Positions 8,272-17,955 of a DNA stretch of 64,000 nt are shown here, one piece after another. The DNA is from Psychrobium sp. MM17-31. Its GTDB lineage: Bacteria > Pseudomonadota > Gammaproteobacteria > Enterobacterales > Psychrobiaceae. The position numbers were made by a program, and so were the translations under genes. The stretch is from NCBI RefSeq assembly GCF_022347785.1, contig NZ_JAKRGA010000004.1, positions 248,001 to 312,000 on the forward strand, in the 5' to 3' direction. How positions within the stretch are numbered: position 1 is the stretch's first letter; each line of letters starts with the position of its first letter. The notes beneath the pieces were generated by a model. The model was not told where the DNA came from and ran no database searches. It saw only the letters and a list, made by a program, of their open reading frames with translations.

Positions 8272-11200
8272 ATGAAAATAAAAGCATTTTGGGGACTATT
8301 AATTGCCATTGTTTTGATGGCATGCGTGTTTACGAGTTTCGCTGCTGAATACAGCCGTTATCTAAAAAACTACTCTGTTGAAGATGGTTTGTCACAAAGT
8401 ATGGTCAACCAAATCGTGCAAGACGACTTCGGTTATTTGTGGGTTGCGACAGAATATGGACTCAATCGATTCGATGGTTATACCTTTGAAGAAGTCCCCG
8501 GCCCGGAGAATCGCTTTGCTAGTGATGGTATTGTTTTTCTATTAAAGTTGGGCAACGGCAAAATCTTTGTCAGTACATATTTTAATGGTGCCTATTTACT
8601 TTCTCCTGAATCCTTAGCCGTTGAACAGATATTTAGTGGCAAACTCACTGAAATCAGCTCAGAAAGTATGTCTGTTGATTTTGCGTATGAATTTCAAAAT
8701 GTTTTGTGGCTAGCTATTGGTCAACGCCTTTTGAAATATGATTTGGCGAATCAAAAGCTCAGTATTGTGTATACGCTTGAAAATGATGAGCATGGTATTA
8801 GAGCGATTACCCATCAAGAAAATACGTTGTTACTCGCGACTTCTTTAGGTTTAAAACGTTATGATATTGCCACTGCAACGACCCGAGAATTGCAGCATTT
8901 ACCCGAAGGCGCTAAGCAAACAATAGATAATACAAATACTAAGAGTTTTTTGCGAACATCCAATGGCGATTTGTTAATAGGGACTGTCCAAGGACTTTAT
9001 CGTTATGACGTCGAAACTGAGTCAGCACTAGGTATGCTGATACCAGAACTCAATATTTGGAGTATGGTTGCTGTAGACAATGAAGTTTTTGTCGGTACTC
9101 AAAAAGGCCTATTCAGTTTAGATATGAGCTCGACCCAGCTAACACCTGTTGCGACTTTTTCTGATATTGACCCTTTGATCACCGATAACAATGTAAAGCA
9201 TGTTTTCCGTGATAAATCTGGTTTAATTTGGCTGTCATCTCAAATCAAAGGCTTTTTCAGCTTCGATCCGCAGGTTAGGCGATTTTCTAGTTTCAGTCGT
9301 CTGTCTAAATTAAAAATATCCGATTCTACAGTATTTGATTATTTGGAAGCTGAAGCCGGAGTATATTGGGTTGGCACGGGGAATGGTTTAAATAAAATTG
9401 ATTCAAATACTGGTGAAGTCGAGATCTTTTTTTCGTCGAACGATGAGAAAGCGACATGGGGAAGACACACTATTTATCGAATCTTTCCGCAGAGTAATGG
9501 TAAATACTGGTTGTGGCATGGTGAAGGGTTAACTTTATTCGATCCTGAATCAGGGACAGTGGTGCCATCTTCTATAGAGCCGGCTCTCCATCGTGAGTTT
9601 GTGGAATCCTATCCTAGTTCTTTATTTCAAGTGACTGACTCTCAGTTTGTCTTTTTAACGTCGAAGGGACACTTTCTGCTGGACTTGAAGTTAAATAGTA
9701 TTAAGCCACTCACAAGATTGAATAAAGACTTTGCCCCCGAAGCATCTGCCAGTTTTTTATCTAGTTTTTCAGGAAAAGATACTGTTTTACTGGCAACTAC
9801 TGGTGGCCTACTAGAATATGATTTCATAGAAGATACTTATCAAACACGATATAAAATTGAGGATTTTCACTTTCATGATTACAAGTATGTCAGTGATTGG
9901 AAAAAAGATACTAAAGGCCATATTTGGCTAGCTGTTAACGGTATTGGTGTTGTAGAGCTCGATAAAAATTACAAAGTACAGCGCACCCTAGGGAAGTCTG
10001 AAGGTCTCAAGGATGTAAGATTAAATGCATTAAACTTAGACTCTGATGGCAATTTATGGGTAAGCTCTCAATCAGGTATGTACCTGATTGATAAGAAAGG
10101 TGATATTCAACTTTACTCTGCTGCAGATGGGCTAATTAGTAGTGAAGTTTATGAAGTTGCTAGACGCTTCGATAATGGACATTTAGCATTTAACACTGCC
10201 GCGGGGTTACTGCATTTTGACCCGAAAAATGTGCAAGATGTAAAGAATGTTCCTCCAAAAGTAAAACTCGTGGCAGTAGCTATTTCTTCGCAAATGAAAA
10301 CACTGACGCCATTAGCTTTGTCTGAAAAAATGCTAGAGCTTGGACACGATGATTTTGGCTTGTCGTTTAGTTTTTCTACCTTTGATTTTGCGCTACAACA
10401 TAAGCTGCTGTATCGCATCGAGTTAATTGGTAAAGATGCGGCGGTGTTCGATAATTATCGCAAAAATATGGTGGAGTTTAACAAGCTTGAACCCGGCCAC
10501 TATACCTTGAAAATACAAGCTAAAATGTCAAAAAATGGGGCTTTAAGTGATCCCACATTTTATAAATTTAAGGTTAATTACAATCCACTGACCTCACCTG
10601 TTGCTGTCTTGGCCTATATTTGTTTCTTTGCTGTGAGTTTCGGTATTTTTTATCTGCGCAGGGTTAAGCAACAAGCGATATTGCAGCGCGCCCATGATCA
10701 ATTACTCAACGAGCAACAAAAATCGACGTTAGCGCTAACTGCCAGTAATAGTGGTATCTGGTCTTTTGACAAGCGCAGCGGAGAGTCTATTCAGCAACGC
10801 ATGATTGAGCTCGGGCATCAAGTGCCGGAAGTGATGAATATTGGAGATTTTTTCACCTATATCCATCCCGAAGATGGCGCTAAACTAAGGGAAATGTGGC
10901 AACTATTTACCGACGGCCAAATCGATCATTGGGATGTTTCCTATCGCGTGAGAAATAGTGATGGTCAGTGGATTTGGTTTCGCGATCTCGGCAAAGCATC
11001 GGCGTGCAGCGTTGGTAATCAACCTGTATTGTTTACTGGAACTTACACTAATGTTAATGCGACCAAAGCCAGCGAATTGCAGGCGCAGCTGTATGGTCAA
11101 GCACTAAGGAAGATGAACGAATGGTTATTGATTCTAGATAATAAACTGGTGCCTGTAACTTCCAACCCTGCATTTAACAAACGCTTTATTTCACGCGGCG

Positions 11201-12750
11201 AAAAACTCAGTATTGATACGATTAACAGCTTGTTTAGTAGACGGCAATTGGAGCAATATATATCTAATATCAAGCAGTTATCGTTAGAGCAAAAATTTAT
11301 CCACGAAGATGTGGTTAAGGTGCCTGCAGGTTTTGACATCCCAGTATTGATTTCAATATCAGCAATCGGCGATGAGACGATCGATAATTATGTGATTGTT
11401 ATATCTGATTTAAGTGAGCAGAAAAAAGTTGAAAACAAACTTAAATATCTCGCTAATTTTGATTCTCTAACTCATTTAGCAAATCGCAGTTTGATTCGAG
11501 ATCGTATTGAACAAGCGATATTACATAACGGTAATAATCAGTTGGCATTGTTATTTATCGATTTAGATCGCTTTAAGCAAGTCAATGATATCTACGGTCA
11601 TGCTGCGGGAGATCAGCTGTTGGTGGAAGTGGCGTATCGTCTTAACGCTATTGTTGGCGACAAAGATAGTGTCGGTCGTCAAAGTGGTGATGAGTTTATC
11701 GTCTTATTGGAGGATATTAGCTGTGTCGATGAAGTGAGTCGCTGTGCTGAAAAACTTACAACCTCTTTAGTACAACCTTACTTAATTGATAATAAGGTCA
11801 TTAATATTAGCTCATCGATAGGCATTGCTTTGTATCCTAATGATGCCGCTGATTGTGAAGAATTAATGCAGAACGCCGATATTGCGATGCTGCATGCCAA
11901 GCAACGTGGCCGCAATGGCTATCGCTTCTTTACCGATGAAATGAATGCGCAAATGACCAATCGCGTATTGCTCGAAAATGATTTTGTGCAAGCGGTGCAC
12001 GACAATGCTCTGACCAATTTTTATCAGCCAATTGTCGATATTGAGCGTCAAGAGGTGGTTGGGGCTGAATTGCTTCTACGCTGGTTTAACAATGAAAAAA
12101 TGATTTCACCTGCGGTGTTTATTCCAATTGCTGAGAGCTTGGGACACATCATTAAGATAACTGAACAAGCACTGAGCTGTGCCCTTGATGAGTTAGGCGA
12201 ATGGCTTAACGAAGAGCGTTATTTGTCGATTAACTTATCGGCAATTCATATTGTACATCCTGTGATTGTTGAATCCCTCCTTAGTATTGTTCATGACAAA
12301 GGCGTGAGTCCGAGTAAAATTCGTCTCGAGATAACAGAAGGGGTTTTGATCGACGATACGGATATCGCCAAGAATCAATTACGAAAACTGCGCGAGGCGG
12401 GCTTCCATCTCTTCCTTGATGACTTCGGTACTGGGTATTCTTCACTGACTTACATCAATCAGTTCCCTATTGATGTGATCAAGATTGATCAGTGTTTTGT
12501 CCGTCAGATGATAGAGGATAAAACCAGTCGCGCTATCGTTCAAACTATCGCTAACTTAGCACATAACATTGATAGCTATTGCGTGGTTGAAGGTGTTGAA
12601 GAACTAGAGCAGGTTGCGATTTTAAAACAGCTTGGCTGTGAAACTATGCAGGGGTATTTCTTTGCTAAGCCAATGAATGCGCTGGATTTACTCTCAGAGG
12701 AAACGACTCAACGCATTATTGTAAAAATCCATGAAGCGGATAGTATTTAG
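8272..12750 (+). CDS. Propeller-sensor PAS-GGDEF-EAL protein
   Basis: A 1492-residue inner-membrane c-di-GMP signalling protein. Order: signal peptide (1-24); repeated Reg_prop beta-propeller blades (about 25-660; repeats such as DDFGYLWVATEYGLNRFDGY, at most one aromatic-rich blade each); a Y_Y_Y domain (about 690-770); one TM helix (about 776-796); PAS domains (about 830-1050); GGDEF domain with the motif as SGDEF at 1138-1142; EAL domain with the motif as ELL at 1266-1268, retaining DDFGTGYSSL (1383 on), the KID lysine and EGVE. The periplasmic propeller should sense an extracellular ligand, often a polysaccharide breakdown product in related hybrid systems. No RxxD inhibitory site precedes SGDEF. 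The phosphodiesterase half looks more intact than the cyclase half. It ends interlocked with DUF2947 by 4 bases. Confidence 0.9.
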   Translation: MKIKAFWGLLIAIVLMACVFTSFAAEYSRYLKNYSVEDGLSQSMVNQIVQDDFGYLWVATEYGLNRFDGYTFEEVPGPENRFASDGIVFLLKLGNGKIFVSTYFNGAYLLSPESLAVEQIFSGKLTEISSESMSVDFAYEFQNVLWLAIGQRLLKYDLANQKLSIVYTLENDEHGIRAITHQENTLLLATSLGLKRYDIATATTRELQHLPEGAKQTIDNTNTKSFLRTSNGDLLIGTVQGLYRYDVETESALGMLIPELNIWSMVAVDNEVFVGTQKGLFSLDMSSTQLTPVATFSDIDPLITDNNVKHVFRDKSGLIWLSSQIKGFFSFDPQVRRFSSFSRLSKLKISDSTVFDYLEAEAGVYWVGTGNGLNKIDSNTGEVEIFFSSNDEKATWGRHTIYRIFPQSNGKYWLWHGEGLTLFDPESGTVVPSSIEPALHREFVESYPSSLFQVTDSQFVFLTSKGHFLLDLKLNSIKPLTRLNKDFAPEASASFLSSFSGKDTVLLATTGGLLEYDFIEDTYQTRYKIEDFHFHDYKYVSDWKKDTKGHIWLAVNGIGVVELDKNYKVQRTLGKSEGLKDVRLNALNLDSDGNLWVSSQSGMYLIDKKGDIQLYSAADGLISSEVYEVARRFDNGHLAFNTAAGLLHFDPKNVQDVKNVPPKVKLVAVAISSQMKTLTPLALSEKMLELGHDDFGLSFSFSTFDFALQHKLLYRIELIGKDAAVFDNYRKNMVEFNKLEPGHYTLKIQAKMSKNGALSDPTFYKFKVNYNPLTSPVAVLAYICFFAVSFGIFYLRRVKQQAILQRAHDQLLNEQQKSTLALTASNSGIWSFDKRSGESIQQRMIELGHQVPEVMNIGDFFTYIHPEDGAKLREMWQLFTDGQIDHWDVSYRVRNSDGQWIWFRDLGKASACSVGNQPVLFTGTYTNVNATKASELQAQLYGQALRKMNEWLLILDNKLVPVTSNPAFNKRFISRGEKLSIDTINSLFSRRQLEQYISNIKQLSLEQKFIHEDVVKVPAGFDIPVLISISAIGDETIDNYVIVISDLSEQKKVENKLKYLANFDSLTHLANRSLIRDRIEQAILHNGNNQLALLFIDLDRFKQVNDIYGHAAGDQLLVEVAYRLNAIVGDKDSVGRQSGDEFIVLLEDISCVDEVSRCAEKLTTSLVQPYLIDNKVINISSSIGIALYPNDAADCEELMQNADIAMLHAKQRGRNGYRFFTDEMNAQMTNRVLLENDFVQAVHDNALTNFYQPIVDIERQEVVGAELLLRWFNNEKMISPAVFIPIAESLGHIIKITEQALSCALDELGEWLNEERYLSINLSAIHIVHPVIVESLLSIVHDKGVSPSKIRLEITEGVLIDDTDIAKNQLRKLREAGFHLFLDDFGTGYSSLTYINQFPIDVIKIDQCFVRQMIEDKTSRAIVQTIANLAHNIDSYCVVEGVEELEQVAILKQLGCETMQGYFFAKPMNALDLLSEETTQRIIVKIHEADSI

Positions 12751-13223
12751 CTATTTTTATTGCCAATACGATAGGTGCCGTTTGACATAAACTGCACCAC
12801 TTGGTCACGTTTTTTGCCAATGAGTAGCGGGCCATCATCCATAAATAAAAAGTTTTTCCATGTGCGTTTAAAGACGTCCCACGTTGTTTCAATCACTTGC
12901 TTGCGATCGTTACAAAAGTAAACCACGGTGTTATTAGGCCATTCAAGGTGTTCTAAAATAAGCGCTGGTAAATCTTCCTCATCACTGTCCCACTGGGGCT
13001 CCCATTTGCCTTGTTCTTGCCAAGTATTGGGATTAAAAGGCCAATCACCTTTCTTGAAAAAGTCGGGATGGTCGACTTGTTTACTGACAAAGGTATTCCA
13101 GAACGTTGTCGCACGCTGCGCTTCCATTGGTTTGATCTTATTGAGATCGTCATCGTTAATTGGCAGGTTTTGTTGCTGAAAGATCCACGCCTTGGGATGT
13201 TGTGAAATGGGAAAGTACGCCAT
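12747..13223 (-). CDS. DUF2947 family protein
   Basis: A 158-residue soluble protein with no signal peptide. The sequence matches my recollection of DUF2947 from Vibrio and Shewanella: an opening ISQHPKAWIFQQQNLP, an acidic WDSDEEDLP segment, VVYFCNDRKQVIETTWDVFKRTWKNFLF, and DDGPLLIGKKRDQVVQF near the end. Tryptophan and aromatic residues are frequent. Function is unknown. The stop codon interlocks with that of the convergent giant sensor gene, and the gene diverges from a DUF4153 membrane protein. Confidence 0.75.
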   Translation of the reverse strand: MAYFPISQHPKAWIFQQQNLPINDDDLNKIKPMEAQRATTFWNTFVSKQVDHPDFFKKGDWPFNPNTWQEQGKWEPQWDSDEEDLPALILEHLEWPNNTVVYFCNDRKQVIETTWDVFKRTWKNFLFMDDGPLLIGKKRDQVVQFMSNGTYRIGNKNS

Positions 13224-13337
13224 GGAATTAATACCTTATGAAACGGAGTTGGTGATTATACCCAATTCAGTGCTTAATTGTTAATTCAGATTAAGGGAGT
13301 ATGCTATCAACAGTTGTGCTGATTATTGGGAAAGACT

Positions 13338-15170
13338 GTGAAAAATTTTATTAATTCTCATACGCTTGTAGGCTTGCTGCAAGGTTTAGTTATCGCGATA
13401 TTTGCCGCCTTGGAAAGCTCTAGTGATCCCTTTGGCGCCGGTTATGCGTTAATTGATAATGAGCTGGTGGTTAATCAAACCTTGCTGCATACACTTACCT
13501 TTAGTATCAGTATGTTGTTGCTGTTCATTCAACTAACACCGACGCTTCATCAGTTAAAGAAAACCAATAAGATAGCTTGGCTAATGATCGCAGGTTTTCA
13601 CAGCTTAATGTGGGGGCTAGGGTACTTATTACTGGCTGGGTTAGACGATGATTATTATGCCATTTGGTTTTTAATCTACACCATTGTCTCTTATTTTATA
13701 TTGCCCTTTGTGCAACTCGCTGCCGCCGGACATACCAAGTTTTCAATGTGGTTTGGCCCTCAATATCATCAACTCTTTTCCCACGCATGGTGTAATGCAA
13801 TTTTAGTGAAATTTGGTTGGTTTACTGTTGGAGTGGTTTGGTTAGTACTGATGTTGTGGTGGTCGTTATTTGAAGTCATTGGGATTGATTTCTTTGAAGA
13901 GCTTTTTACTGATAAATGGTTTGCCTGGCCAGTGCTGGGTATGGTGTTTGGGATTGCTTTATATACAGCGCAACACCAGCTCACTATTATCGACAATTTA
14001 AAGCGATTATTACTTAAAATGTGTGGCTTGCTGCTGCCACTCGTCGCGTTGTTAACCTTGAGCTTTGTCGCCAGTGTTGCGGTGACTGGTTTAGATAAAG
14101 TGTGGGATACGGGCGTTGCCACGCCGCTGATTTTGGTGTTGGTATTCTTAAATATATTGCTTATCAATGGTTCGAGTTTGCCTGAGAGCGAATCAGCAAC
14201 CGCATTAGCAATGCCACAAAATAAATTCTTCAAATGGACGGTATTCATTAACATTGCAGCACTAAGCGCCTTGATGTTAATCGCGGTTTATTCAACTTAT
14301 TTACGCATCGATCAATACGGCTGGACTGTGCCGCGTGTTTATTTAGCACTGCTGGTACTAGTAATGTCGCTTTATAGCGTTGCGTATTTAGGTTTACTAA
14401 TTAAAAGGGACACTAACTTTAATTGGTTGCGTCGCAGTAATGTCGCAATTACTTGGCTGGTGCTGGCACTGGTGATAGTGACTCACAGTCCTGCGTTTAA
14501 CCCGATAAATATGACGATTAACAGTCAGCTATCGCGTTTACAGCAACAATCGGTTTCTGCGCAAGAGTTTGATTACGCGTTATTTCAGTTTGAGCTGGGA
14601 AAACGCGGCCAACAGGCACTGATTAATTTCATTGAGCAGGAGCAACATCCACAGCTTGCAGAGATAAAAACCTTAGTTGCTATGGTGCAGGCTGCATCAT
14701 CAAAATACGATTTTTCTAACAAGAAAGATGAGCTATCGGTCAAGCCGATTAAGGTGAATTGGTTAAATGAGCCCGTTATCGATAATTCGGAAATAGCGCG
14801 ATTAATAAAACTAGGCAATTTCAGACGTAAGATTTGCCAAGAAGAAGCCTGCTATGCCCATAGTATCAATCTAGATGACGATGATGGTTTAGAAGTTTTG
14901 CTAATCATGGGGCATGGGCCCATGTTGTACGTTATGGATTCTATTTTAGGAACTAATCGCTGGTATATCAGCGCTGAAGTGGAAAATCGTTACGGCTATC
15001 AGGACATTGACGAGTTCATCGATAAGTTAAAATCTTCCCCTATCGAGACAGTACCACGCCGCTATAAATCAATAAAAATTGGAGATAGTATTTACGGTGT
15101 TGACGCTATGGCACTTGAAAAAAACGCTGACGCTGAAGATACTTCAGCGTCAGCGGTTACTGCAGATTAA
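13338..15170 (+). CDS. DUF4153 multi-pass membrane protein
   Basis: A protein of 610 residues with about ten to eleven hydrophobic helices in the first ~400 residues and a soluble C-terminal part (about 400-610). The helical part resembles DUF4153. I prefer the GTG at 13338, preceded by GGGAAAG, over a TTG four codons earlier with no ribosome-binding site. The C-terminal portion contains Asp-rich INLDDDDGLEVLLIMGHGP and a final Ala/Ser/Asp-rich tail. Function is not known; it is presumably an inner-membrane protein. Its stop interlocks with that of the convergent NADH dehydrogenase gene by 4 bases. Confidence 0.7.
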   Translation: MKNFINSHTLVGLLQGLVIAIFAALESSSDPFGAGYALIDNELVVNQTLLHTLTFSISMLLLFIQLTPTLHQLKKTNKIAWLMIAGFHSLMWGLGYLLLAGLDDDYYAIWFLIYTIVSYFILPFVQLAAAGHTKFSMWFGPQYHQLFSHAWCNAILVKFGWFTVGVVWLVLMLWWSLFEVIGIDFFEELFTDKWFAWPVLGMVFGIALYTAQHQLTIIDNLKRLLLKMCGLLLPLVALLTLSFVASVAVTGLDKVWDTGVATPLILVLVFLNILLINGSSLPESESATALAMPQNKFFKWTVFINIAALSALMLIAVYSTYLRIDQYGWTVPRVYLALLVLVMSLYSVAYLGLLIKRDTNFNWLRRSNVAITWLVLALVIVTHSPAFNPINMTINSQLSRLQQQSVSAQEFDYALFQFELGKRGQQALINFIEQEQHPQLAEIKTLVAMVQAASSKYDFSNKKDELSVKPIKVNWLNEPVIDNSEIARLIKLGNFRRKICQEEACYAHSINLDDDDGLEVLLIMGHGPMLYVMDSILGTNRWYISAEVENRYGYQDIDEFIDKLKSSPIETVPRRYKSIKIGDSIYGVDAMALEKNADAEDTSASAVTAD

Positions 15171-16471
15171 TGCAGTTTCATGCGCGGTCTAACAACGCGC
15201 ATGATTTTCTCGGCGCACCACAAGCCAATGGTTTTTAAGGTGCCGTGAATGGCGCGTTGATGCATCCGATACAGCGATATATACATCAAACGCGCTATTT
15301 TCCCTTCCACAAACATCGAGCGGTTAGTGAGATTGCCCATCAAACTGCCTACCGTACTAAAGCGGCTAAGATTCACCAATGAACCGTAATCGGTGTATTG
15401 ATATTCTTGCAGAGGCTTATTGCCAGGCACGTTAATTAAGTTTCTCTCGACACAAGACGCCATCTGATGTGCTGATTGCGCTCTTGGTGGCACCCAATTG
15501 CCATCGGGGAGCTCACAGGCGCAGCAATCGCCAATAACAAATATGTCTTGATGATTAATGCTTTGCAGTGTTGGCTTAACGATGATTTGATTGGCCCGAT
15601 TGAGCTCAAAAAAGTCAAACTTAGCGATGAAATCAGGCGCTTTAACACCCGCTGCCCACAACATTAAATCTGCTTTAATTAATTTGTCTTCACTGGTGAT
15701 AAAACCCTCGCTATTCGCCTTGGCAATACGCGTATTTTCCATCACATTAACCCCGAGCTTTTCCAGCTCTCGTTTAGCGCTTTGGCTTATTCTAGGTGGC
15801 AGAGCTGGGAGTATTGTGGGATCTGCTTCGATTAAATGAATATGCAACTTGGCACTGGTCATGTTGTTAAGGCCGTAGATTTTCAGTAAATCGGCAACAT
15901 GGTAAAGCTCGGCAGATAGCTCGACACCAGTCGCTCCTGCGCCGACAATTGCAATATCCAAGTCAGTAGCTTGTGTATTTTGATGAACCTGCGTAAAGGC
16001 ATTAAGAAGAGCATGATGAAAGCGATCTGCTTGTTTGTGAGAATCTAAAAAGAAGCAGTGTTCTTTAACGCCCGGCGTGTTGAAATCGTTGCTGACACTG
16101 CCTACGGCAATGACTAAGTAGTCGTAGTTTACTTGTCTGCTGGGCAGAATTTGTTGCTGATGTTCATCATATTCAGGGGCGAGGGAAAGTGTTTTCTCGG
16201 CGGGATTTAAATCGCAAAAGGTGCCGAGCTGAAATTGATAACCGTGTTTCGCGGCATGGGCGCTGTAGACGACGCCATCTAAATTCGAGTCAAGAGAGCC
16301 CGTCGCCACTTCGTGTAAAAGCGGTTTCCAAATATGACTGCGATTTTTATCAATAAGTAGAATATTTGCTCGTTGTTTCTTCCCTAGTTTGTGTCCTAAT
16401 TGCGTGGCCAGTTCGAGTCCGCCAGCGCCGCCGCCAATAATAACGATATTAGGAATGGTTGATGTAGTCAT
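15167..16471 (-). CDS. ndh: Type II NADH dehydrogenase (NDH-2)
   Basis: A 434-residue flavoprotein that oxidises NADH and reduces quinone at the cytoplasmic face of the inner membrane without pumping protons. The N-terminal FAD site is IVIIGGGAGGLELATQLG (residues 8-25); IDKNRSHIWKPLLHEVATGSLD is characteristic of bacterial Ndh; the second dinucleotide-binding motif is IAIVGAGATGVELSAEL near 175; IFVIGDCCAC with the FAD-binding Asp is near 317; a C-terminal amphipathic stretch (IARLMYISLYRMHQRAIHG) fits membrane attachment. A ribosome-binding site AGAGGA precedes the ATG. The length is the family norm. Confidence 0.88.
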   Translation of the reverse strand: MTTSTIPNIVIIGGGAGGLELATQLGHKLGKKQRANILLIDKNRSHIWKPLLHEVATGSLDSNLDGVVYSAHAAKHGYQFQLGTFCDLNPAEKTLSLAPEYDEHQQQILPSRQVNYDYLVIAVGSVSNDFNTPGVKEHCFFLDSHKQADRFHHALLNAFTQVHQNTQATDLDIAIVGAGATGVELSAELYHVADLLKIYGLNNMTSAKLHIHLIEADPTILPALPPRISQSAKRELEKLGVNVMENTRIAKANSEGFITSEDKLIKADLMLWAAGVKAPDFIAKFDFFELNRANQIIVKPTLQSINHQDIFVIGDCCACELPDGNWVPPRAQSAHQMASCVERNLINVPGNKPLQEYQYTDYGSLVNLSRFSTVGSLMGNLTNRSMFVEGKIARLMYISLYRMHQRAIHGTLKTIGLWCAEKIMRVVRPRMKLH

Positions 16472-16532
16472 GGTGTTATCCTCTGAAAAATTAGAGGACT
16501 GCCAATTGGCTAAACAGCCTAGTCAATAAGCA

Positions 16533-16552
16533 CTCCTGTATATTCTCAGGAG
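16533..16552. promoter_or_regulatory. Inverted repeat upstream of ndh
   Basis: CTCCTG (16533-16538) and CAGGAG (16547-16552) flank an 8-base AT-rich spacer about 60 bases upstream of the ndh start. It could be an operator or a leader hairpin. No promoter hexamers could be paired convincingly around it. Confidence 0.3.
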
Positions 16553-16644
16553 AGGAAAGTAGCACCACGAGGCTATAAACTAGTGTATTTTTTGAAAGAT
16601 GTCGAGGCAGATTTGGAAGTCGTGGATTAAGAGTGTGGCAATAA

Positions 16645-16674
16645 TTTATTCCGGCGCTAATGCACCGGAATAAA
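16645..16674 (-). terminator. Hairpin terminator after phosphodiesterase gene
   Basis: A perfect 10-bp stem, TTTATTCCGG (16645-16654) with CCGGAATAAA (16665-16674), begins 13 bases beyond the stop of the minus-strand phosphodiesterase gene. On the transcript the 3' arm ends in AU-rich sequence rather than a long U-run, so it is a probable, moderately strong terminator. Confidence 0.6.
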
Positions 16675-16686
16675 TGGCAAGGTATT

Positions 16687-17916
16687 TTACTTTAACAATG
16701 GTTTCAGCGGTTCAAGTTTACCGTCGATGGGGCCGTTAATTTTGACGCCAAGAATATGCGCCAGTAGGGGCATGACGTGGATGTTTTCTACCGTATCGAT
16801 TTGGAACTGCTTTTTAAACGCAGGGCCTTGAGCGTAGAAAATAGCATCCATATCTGTGGTGTTAAATTGACTCCAACCGTGATCGCCTTTGCTGGTTCTG
16901 CCGTTAAAACCAATTGCCCAATCTTTATCGGCGAAACAGGTGATATCTCCCATGCGCGGCGATTTTGACGCGTTGAATTTTGCTGGGACATCTCGATATT
17001 CATAACACTGATAGTGTTTCGCTTGTTTGCGGATATCACTTAGCGCCTGTGATACATCGATGTTGCTGTCTTTGTTTTTATATAAATGCACAATTGTATT
17101 AGCGGCGGCAATTTTAAAATCGTCCTTTATCCATGCAGGCATATATTCGTAGTTGCTCGATGGATAATCATCCATGCCGTGGTCGGATACAATCACGAAA
17201 TTAACATCAACATTCAATTGTCTAACGCGAGTCACGAGCTGTTCGATGGCTCTGTCTACTGAGTTAATTGCATTAATTAACGGCGATGAATCTTGGCCGT
17301 AGGTGTGGCCTGCGCTATCAACATCGTGGAAGTAAGTGGTAATGAACTGCGGACGTTTTTCTTCTGGTAATTCGAGCCATTTTACTATGGCATCAACACG
17401 TTTCTGATGGCGCTCGGTGTGTTGGTATTTCATGTAAATACTTGGGCGAACGCCATCAATTTCGGCTTCTGAACTTGGCCAAAAATAGCTGGCGGCATTT
17501 ATTCCTTGTTGCTGTGCGTAAACCCACAGTGGTTTGCGCAGGTAAAAATCGCTATTAGTTACTGCTTCGCTGTCTTTGATGTAATAGGTCTTATCCAAAT
17601 CTGGCGCATAGAATTTATTGGCAACAATCCCGTGATTTTGTGGGTATGAGCCAGTGACCAAGGCTAGGTGATTCGGGAAGGTTTTCGTTGGAAACGATGG
17701 ACGGAGTGACTTTAAGCTCGCACCTTCTTTGGCAAATTGTGACAAGAATTTTGGCTGGTATTTGTCGACATAATCCCAGCGAAAACCGTCGATTGAGATC
17801 AAGATGACATAAGGTTTTTTCTGTTCGATTTGCTGTGTGGCGTTAGCGACAGAATCATCGTTTGAAGTACAGGCGCCAATTAAAAATAGCGCACCTAGAA
17901 TGAGTAGTTTTTTCAC
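16687..17916 (-). CDS. ENPP-type phosphodiesterase/pyrophosphatase lipoprotein
   Basis: A 409-residue member of the nucleotide pyrophosphatase/phosphodiesterase branch of the alkaline phosphatase superfamily. A lipoprotein signal gives lipid Cys16 (LIGAC). VILISIDGFRWDY carries metal-binding Asp43; PTKTFPNH holds the nucleophile Thr79; YFHDVDSAGHTYG, VIVSDHGMDD and GDHGW supply the remaining metal ligands. The likely substrates are nucleotides or related phosphodiesters outside the cytoplasm. I start at the GTG at 17916 because AGGAAA lies 4 bases upstream; a GTG at 17931 lies inside a hairpin stem. It follows the EamA transporter in the same direction, 39 bases away. Confidence 0.85.
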   Translation of the reverse strand: MKKLLILGALFLIGACTSNDDSVANATQQIEQKKPYVILISIDGFRWDYVDKYQPKFLSQFAKEGASLKSLRPSFPTKTFPNHLALVTGSYPQNHGIVANKFYAPDLDKTYYIKDSEAVTNSDFYLRKPLWVYAQQQGINAASYFWPSSEAEIDGVRPSIYMKYQHTERHQKRVDAIVKWLELPEEKRPQFITTYFHDVDSAGHTYGQDSSPLINAINSVDRAIEQLVTRVRQLNVDVNFVIVSDHGMDDYPSSNYEYMPAWIKDDFKIAAANTIVHLYKNKDSNIDVSQALSDIRKQAKHYQCYEYRDVPAKFNASKSPRMGDITCFADKDWAIGFNGRTSKGDHGWSQFNTTDMDAIFYAQGPAFKKQFQIDTVENIHVMPLLAHILGVKINGPIDGKLEPLKPLLK

Positions 17917-17921
17917 AAAAT

Positions 17922-17948
17922 TTCCTAGCACAAGTGTTGTGCTAGGAA
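17922..17948 (-). promoter_or_regulatory. Intercistronic hairpin covering the phosphodiesterase RBS
   Basis: A perfect 12-bp stem (17922-17933 with 17937-17948) and a 3-base loop fill most of the gap between the transporter stop and the phosphodiesterase start. On the transcript the 3' arm contains the AGGAA ribosome-binding sequence of the downstream gene. It could mask translation until upstream ribosomes open it, or act as a weak terminator. Confidence 0.65.
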
Positions 17949-17955
17949 TGATGCG

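Noticed and set aside
13769-14254. 161-residue minus-strand frame inside the DUF4153 gene
   Set aside because: Shadow of a hydrophobic coding region; no family features or ribosome-binding site.
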